Assembly: GCF_900142885.1 (NCBI RefSeq)
Contig: NZ_FRCL01000007.1
Span: 171,632 to 235,631, forward strand
Source: Flavobacterium xinjiangense
GTDB taxonomy: Bacteria; Bacteroidota; Bacteroidia; Flavobacteriales; Flavobacteriaceae
DNA length: 64,000 nucleotides
Direction: 5' to 3'
Under the pieces are notes generated by a model. It had not been told where the DNA came from. It saw only the letters and a list, made by a program, of their open reading frames with translations, and made no database searches. The position numbers and the translations under genes are program-made. Shown here piece by piece: positions 51,401 to 58,833 of this stretch. Numbering within the stretch: the stretch's first letter is position 1; each line of letters opens with the position of its first letter.

Positions 51401-52717
51401 ATGGATTTAAAAGAAAAATTACTATCGTCTTTTATGGCTTTTGAAGAGCGCATCGATGTTCACTCTGAACTTCATGATGTAAGAACTTCAGCCATAAAAA
51501 ACTTTGAAAATAAAGGTTTCCCAACCAAAAAAGACGAAGCTTGGAAATACACTTCGCTAAACGCGATCTTAAAAAATGACTTTACCGTTTTTCCAAAGGA
51601 AGAAAATGCAGTCGAATTCAACCACGTAAAAAAATATTTTTTACACGAAGTAGACACATATAAAGTAGTGTTTATAGATGGTGTTTTCAGTTCGCATTTA
51701 TCCTCAACAACACACGACGGAATCGATGTTTGCTTGATGTCATCGGCATTGAACAAACCAAAATACAAAATGATTATTGATACTTACTTTAATCAAATTG
51801 CCAGCAAAGACGAAAGTTTGACTTCTTTGAATACGGCTTTCGCCAATGAAGGAGCGTATATCCACATTCCAAAAAGTAAAGTGGCAGATAAACCTATTGA
51901 GATTATGTATTTCTCGACAGGAAACGAAGCAGCGCTTTTGGTTCAACCAAGAAACTTGGTGATTGTTGGTGAGAATTCTCATGTTCAAATTATTGAGCGT
52001 CATCAAAGTTTAACCGAAAATCCGGTGTTAACGAATTCCGTTACCGAAATCTACGCTCAAAAACGTGCTATCGTTGATTATTACAAAATTCAAAACGATA
52101 CGCTTGAAGCTAATTTAATTGACAATACCTACGTTTCGCAAAAACAAGAAAGTCACGTTTCAGTACATACCTTTTCTTTTGGAGGAAACTTAACGAGAAA
52201 CAACTTGAATTTTTATCACTTTGGTGAACGATTGACAAGCACGTTGAACGGAATCACAATTATTGGCGAAAAACAACACGTAGATCATTATACTCTAGTG
52301 AAACATTCGACTCCAAATTGCGAAAGTTTCCAGGACTACAAAGGAATCTATTCCGATCGTTCTACAGGCGTTTTCAACGGAAAAGTGTATGTGGAAAAAG
52401 AAGCTCAAAAAACGAATGCGTTCCAGAAAAGTAATAATATTTTATTGAGCGACAAAGCGACAATAAACGCAAAACCTCAATTGGAAATTTTTGCCGATGA
52501 TGTAAAATGTTCTCACGGTTGTACCGTTGGGCAATTAGACGAAACGGCAATGTTCTACATGCAACAACGCGGAATTCCTAAAAAAGAAGCCAAAGCGTTA
52601 TTGATGTATGCGTTCTCGAATGCTGTTATCGAAAGCATCAAAATCCCAGAATTAAAACAACGAATCACCAAAATTATCGCCACGAAATTAGGGGTGAAAA
52701 TAGGATTTGATTTGTAG
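51401..52717 (+). CDS. sufD: Fe-S cluster assembly protein SufD
   Basis: The 438-residue protein starts MDLKEKLLSSFMAFEERIDV and has the SufD region RTSAIKNFENKGFPTKKDEA and WKYTSL, a beta-helix domain, and the C-terminal segment DDVKCSHGCTVGQLDETAMF then YMQQRGIPKKEAKALLMYAF. SufD pairs with SufB in the SufBC2D complex. A strong bidirectional terminator ends the transcript here, separating it from sufS. Confidence 0.96.
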   Translation: MDLKEKLLSSFMAFEERIDVHSELHDVRTSAIKNFENKGFPTKKDEAWKYTSLNAILKNDFTVFPKEENAVEFNHVKKYFLHEVDTYKVVFIDGVFSSHLSSTTHDGIDVCLMSSALNKPKYKMIIDTYFNQIASKDESLTSLNTAFANEGAYIHIPKSKVADKPIEIMYFSTGNEAALLVQPRNLVIVGENSHVQIIERHQSLTENPVLTNSVTEIYAQKRAIVDYYKIQNDTLEANLIDNTYVSQKQESHVSVHTFSFGGNLTRNNLNFYHFGERLTSTLNGITIIGEKQHVDHYTLVKHSTPNCESFQDYKGIYSDRSTGVFNGKVYVEKEAQKTNAFQKSNNILLSDKATINAKPQLEIFADDVKCSHGCTVGQLDETAMFYMQQRGIPKKEAKALLMYAFSNAVIESIKIPELKQRITKIIATKLGVKIGFDL

Positions 52718-52724
52718 TTTTTAG

Positions 52725-52761
52725 AAAAAACCGTTTTGTTTAAATAAACAAAACGGTTTTT
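52725..52761. terminator. Bidirectional terminator after sufD
   Basis: AAAAAACCGTTTTGTTT and AAACAAAACGGTTTTT form a perfect stem around a 4-nt AAAT loop. It overlaps the stop codon region of the convergent Fic gene. Confidence 0.9.
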
Positions 52762-53356
52762 ATTTTCTAGCAAAATCTAATAATTGTGAGATATCGTGAT
52801 TATCCGCTTCTCTTAAAGCAATAATATAATTTCGTCTATTTTCATCTGCATCTAAACGATTTTTAAATCCCCAACTAAAAACCTCCTTCTCAAAAATACT
52901 TTCTATAATAATATCAGCCATAATTCTGGAGTGACGGCCATTTCCGTTTGGAAAACAATGAATTTTCACGATTCGATGTTTAAATCGAATAGCTATTTCA
53001 TCTGGACAATACGTTTTATTTTCAATCCAATACTTTGTATCATCTAATAAATAACGAAGTTCCATCTCAATATTAATCCAAGAAACACCAATTTTTTTCT
53101 CTGACTTCCTAAAATCTCCTGCCCATTTCCAGACTCCTCCAAACATTTTTTCGTGAACTTGTTTTACGAACTTTTCGCTTAATATAGTTTCAACCTTAAA
53201 TTTACTTCTGATTGTCCATTCGATTGCTTTTTCAATATTAAATTGTTCAAACTCATCTAATTCTCGCATTGAAGCTATGGACTTTATCATCAGTCCATTC
53301 TTTTCTTCCTCTCCTAAAGGTGTTTGACCTTGCTGATATTCTAAATTCAATCCCAT
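52760..53356 (-). CDS. Mobile mystery protein B (Fic/DOC domain)
   Basis: The 198-residue protein has a Fic core with HCFPNGNGRHSR (His 133 to Arg 144), close to the active-site consensus HxFx(D/E)GNGR but with Cys at position 2 and Asn in place of the acidic residue. WKWAGDFRKSEKKIGVSW upstream is the usual Fic segment. The size and the pairing with an XRE gene fit the family named mobile mystery protein B. Fic enzymes transfer AMP or related groups to proteins. Its start overlaps the end of the XRE gene by 10 nt. Confidence 0.9.
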   Translation of the reverse strand: MGLNLEYQQGQTPLGEEEKNGLMIKSIASMRELDEFEQFNIEKAIEWTIRSKFKVETILSEKFVKQVHEKMFGGVWKWAGDFRKSEKKIGVSWINIEMELRYLLDDTKYWIENKTYCPDEIAIRFKHRIVKIHCFPNGNGRHSRIMADIIIESIFEKEVFSWGFKNRLDADENRRNYIIALREADNHDISQLLDFARK

Positions 53357-53808
53357 AGACTTCTACGCATTTCCTGTTTAATTTCTAATGCCAAGTCAGC
53401 AATGGCCTTTTGAATTACAGTTTCATCGTTTCCCTGATTTTCCAATTGCATGGTTTGATGCGTTCTCATTACAATTCTGACAGCCAATTCTTTTGCCTTA
53501 TCATCAACATAGTTGTTAAAAGAGCCTTTATTGGGTACAAAACCATAGACTAATTGCATATCTAAAACCCTTGCTACTTCTTTTAAGGATTTTATCGAAA
53601 TGGAACAATTGGCTTCACTTTCCTCTATCTTCCGCACACCTTGTTTACTTATACCTAGTTTGTTTCCTAATTGCTCCAATGTCATGTTTAACCCTTTTCT
53701 TATGGAAAAAACCCAACCTTTATCAGAAACTGAATTTTTCTTTGAATCTAATAACAAACTGGATTTCTGGTCCAATTGCTCCAGTATTATCTGTCTATTT
53801 GTTCTCAT
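53347..53808 (-). CDS. Mobile mystery protein A (XRE-family HTH)
   Basis: The start at 53808 gives MRTNRQIILEQLDQKSSLLL and 153 residues; the open frame extends 11 codons into the operator region. The HTH is LTLEQLGNKLGISKQGVRKI-like (residues about 43-63: MTLEQLGNKLGISKQGVRKI) and DMQLVYGFVPN follows, matching mobile mystery protein A. It is encoded upstream of, and overlaps, the Fic gene, like a toxin-antitoxin pair. Repeated AAGTAAAC sites lie in front of it, consistent with autoregulation. Confidence 0.9.
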   Translation of the reverse strand: MRTNRQIILEQLDQKSSLLLDSKKNSVSDKGWVFSIRKGLNMTLEQLGNKLGISKQGVRKIEESEANCSISIKSLKEVARVLDMQLVYGFVPNKGSFNNYVDDKAKELAVRIVMRTHQTMQLENQGNDETVIQKAIADLALEIKQEMRRSLWD

Positions 53809-53830
53809 TATAAATTTATTTTTAAACCAC

Positions 53831-53903
53831 AAGTAAACCATTTTGATTACTTAATAATATAAAAGTAAGCAAATATGTTTACTAAAACGCAAAAAAAGTA
53901 AAC
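53831..53903 (-). promoter_or_regulatory. Five-copy operator array upstream of the XRE-Fic pair
   Basis: AAGTAAAC-type octamers occur at 53831-53838, 53863-53870 (AAGTAAGC) and 53896-53903, and in inverse orientation at 53845-53852 (GATTACTT) and 53877-53884. The alternating orientation and the place just upstream of the XRE start fit binding sites of its own product. Confidence 0.6.
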
Positions 53904-53968
53904 TTATAAATATACTTAAATAAAATAATGCTTTGTATGATCATATAAATCGAGGATTAGGAAGCATT

Positions 53969-55318
53969 TTAGTTCGTTTTCTTCAAACTCCCAATTACCC
54001 CTTTCAACATTTCATTAAAGTCAAATTCAGGACCTTCTAAACCCAATCTTACTACTACTAAATCAAGTGATGGGATTATAAACACCATTTGTCCTTGAAA
54101 ACCGCTGCAGTGATACATATCTTTTGGTACATCACGGAAATTTCCGCCGGCATTGAGCCAAAAATGTCCGCCATATCTTCCGTTGGAAGTATTCGTGGGA
54201 GTTGTGGTGTATTTTATCCAACTTTCGTCCAAAATTTGTTCGCCGTTCCAATTGCCTTTATGCAAATACAACAATCCAAATTTTGACCAATCCCGTGTTG
54301 TAGCCCAACCGTAGGATGAACCTACATAATTCCCCGCCATATCCATTTCGACAATCATCGAGTTCATTCCTATTTTATCAATCAAAGCGGAATACCAGAA
54401 ATCTAAATATTCCTGATGCGTTTTGAACTGCTTCCGCAAAATCCCGGAAAGCAAATTAGTAGTTCCCGAAGAATAATTCCAACGCATATTGGGTTTAATT
54501 TCTGATGGTTTCTCCAGTTGTGTCCGAGTCATATCTTCGGATTGGAAAAGCATTTTAGTAGCATCACAAATAGTCGTGTAATCCTCCACCCATTGTAAAC
54601 CCGAATTCATGTGTAATAAATCACTTGTTGTAATCAATTTACGTTTATCATTCGCCCATTCTGGAATTGGAGCAGGATCATCAATATTAAATTTCCCTTG
54701 TTTTTCCAAAATTCCAAACATTGTGGCTGTAATACTTTTAGTCATGGACCACCCTAGTAGTTTACTGTTTTTATCGAAACCAGTATCGTACTTTTCGGCA
54801 ATGATTTTGTCTTTATAAATTACTAATAGGGAACGCGTTCTTTTTTTGATTTGCCCCTTTGTATCAAATGCATAGGCCACAGCCGCATTCAATTTAGTAT
54901 AATCAACGTTGCTAAAAATGGTGTCTTTAGGTTCCTTATTTCCATACGGAAAAGGTAAGTTGTTGTTCAATCTTGTTCTTTTAGGAACTTCATACGGTTT
55001 TGTTACATCAAAATCATCGTTGATTAAAGTCGCACCCAAACCTTCGCGGTAAATCGCTTTTCGCTCTTTCAAACCATAAACCGAAGCAACGGCAAATTTA
55101 CCCATGTCTTCAATTTTGTTTTTTGCCAAATCAATCATATCGATATCATTGTCCCCTTTCTCAATCATTTCTTGGGAACGACTATCAATAAAATGCCCAG
55201 AAGCAATACTTTTGGCTGAAAAACCAGAAATTAAATCCAGTTTTGGATAGGTAGTGAACCCAAAATAAAAGATTCCGATAAAAGAGGCAAAACCAACGAA
55301 CTTGAACAATTTTTTCAT
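53969..55318 (-). CDS. Membrane-anchored serine hydrolase (class C beta-lactamase family)
   Basis: The 449-residue protein has one N-terminal hydrophobic segment (FVGFASFIGIFYFGFTTY) and a beta-lactamase/DD-peptidase fold with SMTK at 191-194 as SxxK, RWNYSSGTTNLLSG (Tyr of the second motif) and a C-terminal region ending in VVVRLGLEGPEFDFNEML. The family includes esterases and DD-peptidases; nothing proves antibiotic hydrolysis. It lies on the strand opposite to the suf genes, between sufD and sufS. Confidence 0.87.
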   Translation of the reverse strand: MKKLFKFVGFASFIGIFYFGFTTYPKLDLISGFSAKSIASGHFIDSRSQEMIEKGDNDIDMIDLAKNKIEDMGKFAVASVYGLKERKAIYREGLGATLINDDFDVTKPYEVPKRTRLNNNLPFPYGNKEPKDTIFSNVDYTKLNAAVAYAFDTKGQIKKRTRSLLVIYKDKIIAEKYDTGFDKNSKLLGWSMTKSITATMFGILEKQGKFNIDDPAPIPEWANDKRKLITTSDLLHMNSGLQWVEDYTTICDATKMLFQSEDMTRTQLEKPSEIKPNMRWNYSSGTTNLLSGILRKQFKTHQEYLDFWYSALIDKIGMNSMIVEMDMAGNYVGSSYGWATTRDWSKFGLLYLHKGNWNGEQILDESWIKYTTTPTNTSNGRYGGHFWLNAGGNFRDVPKDMYHCSGFQGQMVFIIPSLDLVVVRLGLEGPEFDFNEMLKGVIGSLKKTN

Positions 55319-55414
55319 AGAGAATTAATTTCAAGCAATTTAATAAAAAAGAATCACATTTTTGAAACAGTATGGAAACCTGTAAAATGCTTTACTGTAA
55401 AAAAAAACTATACA

Positions 55415-55468
55415 AACCATTAAGAAATTAAGAATTACAGCTTACTTTTTCTTAATTTCTTAATGGTT
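55415..55468. repeat. Perfect 20-bp palindromic spacer upstream of sufS
   Basis: AACCATTAAGAAATTAAGAA (55415-55434) and its exact reverse complement (55449-55468) are separated by 14 nt. It uses the same word as the sufA-sufB spacer. The 55319-55732 gap contains no gene: this hairpin, an AT-rich stretch, then the sufS promoter and operator. Confidence 0.9.
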
Positions 55469-55612
55469 AAATTTAGGAAGATATGTTGTTTCACTAAATA
55501 TCCCATTTAAACGAAAAAATTAAGTGAGGTAGTTGTCCTTTATATTTCTCAATACCTTTATAGTAATTCGTTTTATTAACAACTGTTTGCTAAAAATTAA
55601 TTCCAATTTCAC

Positions 55613-55640
55613 TACTTTTGTATTTAGAAAAATTCTAAAT
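55613..55640 (+). promoter_or_regulatory. sufS promoter TACTTTTG with overlapping 8-3-8 palindrome
   Basis: The -7 element TACTTTTG (55613-55620) is followed after 1 nt by ATTTAGAA-AAA-TTCTAAAT (55622-55640), a perfect inverted repeat. It covers the expected transcription start, as a repressor operator would. Form and context suggest a Fur/PerR- or Rrf2-type regulator, but the regulator is not identified here. Confidence 0.65.
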
Positions 55641-55732
55641 AATGAAAAGCCAATAACAAATTGGATTATCAAAAAAAATGTTGCTTGTTGGCGTTCTATC
55701 ACCAATAAACAACATTAAAAATAAGCAGATAA

Positions 55733-56947
55733 ATGTTAGACATAAATAAAATTAGAGCCGACTTCCCCATTCTTTCCAAGAAAGTAAACGGAAAACCGTT
55801 AGTTTATTTCGACAACGGAGCCACTTCGCAAAAACCACAAGTTGTTATTGATGCAATTTCCAAATATTATCAGGAGATTAATGCGAATATTCATCGTGGC
55901 GTTCATACGCTAAGTCAATTGGCAACGGATGCTTATGAGGCTTCCCGTGGTAAAATTCAAAATCATATCAATGCCAAATTTGCTCACGAAGTGCTTTTTA
56001 CTTCGGGAACAACGCACGGAATTAATTTGGTTACCAATGGATTTGCTTCGATTTTAAAACCAGGCGATGAAGTTTTAGTTTCGGCATTGGAACACCACAG
56101 TAATATTGTGCCGTGGCAAATGTTATGTGAGAAAACGGGTGCGATTTTGCGCGTAATTCCAATGAATCAGGAAGGCGAATTGATTATGTCAGAATATGAT
56201 AAATTACTTTCTGATAAAACTAAAGTTGTTACTGTAAATCACATTTCGAACGCACTTGGAACAGTCAATCCTATAAAATATATGATTGATGAAGCACACA
56301 AATTTGGTGCCGCCGTTTTGATTGATGGAGCGCAAGCAGTTCCGCATTTGAAACCAGATGTTCAGGAATTGGATTGTGATTTTTATGCTTTTTCAGGACA
56401 TAAAATGTGTGGCCCAACAGGAACTGGAATTTTATACGGAAAAGAAGCGTGGTTGAATAAATTACCGCCATATCAAGGTGGAGGCGAAATGATCAAAGAA
56501 GTGACTTTCGAGAAAACAACTTATGCTGAATTGCCTCATAAATTTGAAGCCGGAACCCCAAATATTGCCGGAGGAATTGTTCTGGGAACCGCCGTTGATT
56601 ATATGAACGAAATTGGTTTTGAAAACATTCAAAACCAAGAACTAGAATTATTGCGGTATGGAACCCAACGATTATTGGAAATTGAAGGTTTGAAGATTTT
56701 TGGTACTGCCAAAGAAAAAACTTCCGTAATTTCGTTTAATATTGAAGGAATTCATCCCTATGATATTGGTACGATAATTGACAAATTAGGAATAGCCGTA
56801 AGAACGGGACACCATTGTGCGCAGCCAATCATGAATTTCTTTTGTATTCCGGGAACAATAAGAGCATCATTTGCTTTTTATAATACCAAAGAAGAAATTG
56901 ATGTTATGGTCGAAGCAGTGAAAAAAGCACAACTCATGTTATCTTAA
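55733..56947 (+). CDS. sufS: SufS-type cysteine desulfurase
   Basis: The 404-residue PLP enzyme takes sulfur from cysteine for Fe-S assembly. It has YFDNGATSQKPQVVIDA, TSGTTHGINLV, HHSN at 121-124, DGAQAVPHL, the PLP lysine in FSGHKMCGPTGTG (Lys 224) and the class II desulfurase Cys loop VRTGHHCAQP. The 112-nt leader after the operator is long. The last codons are duplicated in tandem after the stop. It begins the second half of the suf locus. Confidence 0.96.
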   Translation: MLDINKIRADFPILSKKVNGKPLVYFDNGATSQKPQVVIDAISKYYQEINANIHRGVHTLSQLATDAYEASRGKIQNHINAKFAHEVLFTSGTTHGINLVTNGFASILKPGDEVLVSALEHHSNIVPWQMLCEKTGAILRVIPMNQEGELIMSEYDKLLSDKTKVVTVNHISNALGTVNPIKYMIDEAHKFGAAVLIDGAQAVPHLKPDVQELDCDFYAFSGHKMCGPTGTGILYGKEAWLNKLPPYQGGGEMIKEVTFEKTTYAELPHKFEAGTPNIAGGIVLGTAVDYMNEIGFENIQNQELELLRYGTQRLLEIEGLKIFGTAKEKTSVISFNIEGIHPYDIGTIIDKLGIAVRTGHHCAQPIMNFFCIPGTIRASFAFYNTKEEIDVMVEAVKKAQLMLS

Positions 56948-56985
56948 AAATGTGAAAAAAGCACAACTCATGTTATTTTAAAAAT
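56918..56985 (+). repeat. 34-bp tandem duplication across the sufS stop codon
   Basis: Units at 56918-56951 and 56952-56985 read GTGAAAAAAGCACAACTCAT then GTTATCTTAAAAAT and differ at one base. The first contains the real stop codon; the second is a non-coding copy. Confidence 0.9.
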
Positions 56986-56993
56986 ACAAAATT

Positions 56994-57428
56994 ATGAAAA
57001 TACTTTCTTTATTGTTCTTGACTATTTTTCTTGGAAAAGGTTGCGATAGCGCCAAAGCTCAAGACATTCAATCTGCTGTTATTGAATACACCGCCAATAC
57101 CAGAGGTTTCTATCAAAAAATAACGGTCAAAAATCAAATGGTCACTGTTTCAAAAGACAGAAACGGAACTGACAAACCGGTGGCTACGAAAATTTCGGAT
57201 GCTGATTGGAATGAATTAGTGAGTTGTTTCAAGACAGTAAAATTAGATAGTTTGGCAAAATTAAAAGCACCGACTAAAAAACGTTTTTATGATGGCGCGG
57301 CAATTGCCAATGTGAAAATTACCTATAAAGATAAAACATATGAATCTGCTAGTTTTGATGATGGTTTCCCACCAAAAGAAATTAAGAAATTCATAAATAA
57401 AATAACGGCATTAGCTAAAAAAGAATAA
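56994..57428 (+). CDS. Small exported protein of unknown function between sufS and sufE
   Basis: The 144-residue product has a signal peptide (MKILSLLFLTIFLGKGC, Cys 17 a possible lipid site although Lys-Gly before it is unusual). The mature part is Lys/Asp-rich, with ISDADWNELVSCFKTVKLDS and YKDKTYESASFDDGFPPKEI. I recognise a recurrent Bacteroidota lipoprotein type but no function. It lies 46 nt after sufS and 23 nt before sufE, so it is co-transcribed; an exported protein is odd in this pathway. Confidence 0.75.
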   Translation: MKILSLLFLTIFLGKGCDSAKAQDIQSAVIEYTANTRGFYQKITVKNQMVTVSKDRNGTDKPVATKISDADWNELVSCFKTVKLDSLAKLKAPTKKRFYDGAAIANVKITYKDKTYESASFDDGFPPKEIKKFINKITALAKKE

Positions 57429-57451
57429 TACTGAAATAAATTCAGCACGCT

Positions 57452-57871
57452 ATGAAAATTAAAGATATACAAGAAGAAATAGTTGATGAATTTTCGATGT
57501 TTGATGACTGGATGGAACGCTATGAATACATCATCGAATTAGGCAAAAACCTTCCTTTGATCAAAGAAGAATTCAAAACAGAAAATAATCTGATTAAAGG
57601 CTGCCAATCGAAAGTGTGGTTGCAAGGCGAACAAAATGACGATACAATTGTTTTCACTGCTGATAGCGATGCCATTTTAACCAAAGGGATTATTGCCATA
57701 TTGATCCGTACTTTTTCAAATCAAAGCGCCAAAGATATTTTGGATGCCGATATGGATTTTATTGACAAAATTGGTCTGAAAGAACATTTATCGCCTACCC
57801 GCGCCAATGGATTGGTTTCGATGATAAAAAATATTAAAATGTATGCTTTGGCATTCAACTCACAAAATTAA
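57452..57871 (+). CDS. sufE: SufE sulfur acceptor
   Basis: The 139-residue protein carries the acceptor cysteine at position 51 in IKGCQSKVWL, the position known for E. coli SufE, and ends with LSPTRANGLVSMIKNIK. SufE takes persulfide sulfur from SufS and passes it to SufB. It is followed after 5 nt by the DUF59 gene. Confidence 0.95.
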   Translation: MKIKDIQEEIVDEFSMFDDWMERYEYIIELGKNLPLIKEEFKTENNLIKGCQSKVWLQGEQNDDTIVFTADSDAILTKGIIAILIRTFSNQSAKDILDADMDFIDKIGLKEHLSPTRANGLVSMIKNIKMYALAFNSQN

Positions 57872-57876
57872 ATAAA

Positions 57877-58200
57877 ATGGAACAAGAAATAGACACAACT
57901 GAATTAGGAGAATCAATCGTAAAAATATTAAAGACTATTTACGATCCAGAGATTCCTGTAGATATTTACGAACTAGGACTGATTTATGACGTGATGGTCA
58001 ATACAGATTATGAAGTAAAAATCCTGATGACTCTTACTTCTCCAAACTGCCCTGTAGCGGAAAGTTTGCCAAGAGAAGTAGAAGAAAAAGTAAAATCAAT
58101 AGAGAATGTAAAAGATGCCGAAGTAGAGATTACTTTTGATCCGCCTTGGAGTAAAGATTTAATGAGCGAAGAAGCAAAATTAGAATTGGGAATGCTTTAG
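57877..58200 (+). CDS. SufT-like DUF59 (MIP18 family) Fe-S assembly protein
   Basis: The 107-residue protein has the MIP18/DUF59 segments LKTIYDPEIPVDIYELGLIY and LTSPNCPVAESLP (conserved Cys) and VEITFDPPWSKDLMSEEAK. Stand-alone DUF59 proteins in suf operons (SufT) help Fe-S maturation. It is 5 nt downstream of sufE. Confidence 0.92.
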   Translation: MEQEIDTTELGESIVKILKTIYDPEIPVDIYELGLIYDVMVNTDYEVKILMTLTSPNCPVAESLPREVEEKVKSIENVKDAEVEITFDPPWSKDLMSEEAKLELGML

Positions 58201-58205
58201 AAAGT

Positions 58206-58272
58206 ATTCAGTTTGCAGTCGCAGTTTTCAGTTTTACACTGCGACTGCGACTGCGACTGCGACTGTAAACTA
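58206..58272. repeat. Word-repeat spacer with CTGCGA microsatellite
   Basis: GCAGTCGCAGT (58215-58225) can pair with ACTGCGACTGC (58237-58247). Four to five CTGCGA units run on to 58263, flanked by CAGTTTTCAGTTTTA words. Confidence 0.8.
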
Positions 58273-58279
58273 AAAAAAA

Positions 58280-58792
58280 ATGGAAGAAATAATAAATAAA
58301 GTAGCGAATAGTGTTTTGGAAGTTTTCGATCTCGAAGATTATTATCCAAAGGGAATTCGTGCGCAAATTGATATCTCACAATGGCTTTTGGAAGGATTTT
58401 TATTGAAAGAAAAAGACTTTAGAGAGCATTTAAAAAATCACGAGTGGTCACAATACCAAGACCAATATGTTGCTATTAATTGCAGTACCGATGCTATTGT
58501 TCCGGCTTGGGCTTCTATTTTGGTTGCTATTCAATTAGCTCCGTTTGCTAAGAAAATCATCAACGGAACTTTAGAAGATTTGGATGCTTCTCTTTACGAG
58601 GAATTATTGCCTAAAATTGATTACTCAGTTTATGAAAACAAGCCTGTTATCATAAAAGGATGTTCCAGAAAACCAGTTCCTATGCGTGCCTATGTTTTGG
58701 CTGCTCATTATTTACAGCCCCTAGCCAGAAGCATCATGTACGGAGAGGCTTGTTCTGCGGTTCCATTATACAAAGCGTCTAAAAAAGGGTAA
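58280..58792 (+). CDS. DUF2480 family protein
   Basis: The 170-residue protein matches DUF2480, found next to suf genes in Bacteroidota: IRAQIDISQWLLEGFLLKEK, YQDQYVAINCSTDAIVPAWA and IKGCSRKPVPMRAYVLAAHY. The two conserved cysteines (CSTD and CSRK) could bind a metal or cluster. Its function is not established; position implies a link to Fe-S assembly. Confidence 0.9.
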   Translation: MEEIINKVANSVLEVFDLEDYYPKGIRAQIDISQWLLEGFLLKEKDFREHLKNHEWSQYQDQYVAINCSTDAIVPAWASILVAIQLAPFAKKIINGTLEDLDASLYEELLPKIDYSVYENKPVIIKGCSRKPVPMRAYVLAAHYLQPLARSIMYGEACSAVPLYKASKKG

Positions 58793-58833
58793 CTTATCCT
58801 TTTATTTCATACTTTTAATTAAAAATAAAAGTC

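Noticed and set aside
53969..55318. Antibiotic-resistance beta-lactamase
   Set aside because: SxxK-type serine hydrolases of this length are mostly esterases or DD-peptidases; nothing in the sequence shows beta-lactam hydrolysis.
55533..55718. Short open frames on both strands upstream of sufS
   Set aside because: They run across the promoter and operator and have AT-rich, random composition.
58228..58265. CTGCGA repeats as a CRISPR array
   Set aside because: The unit is 6 nt without spacers, and no cas genes are in the window.
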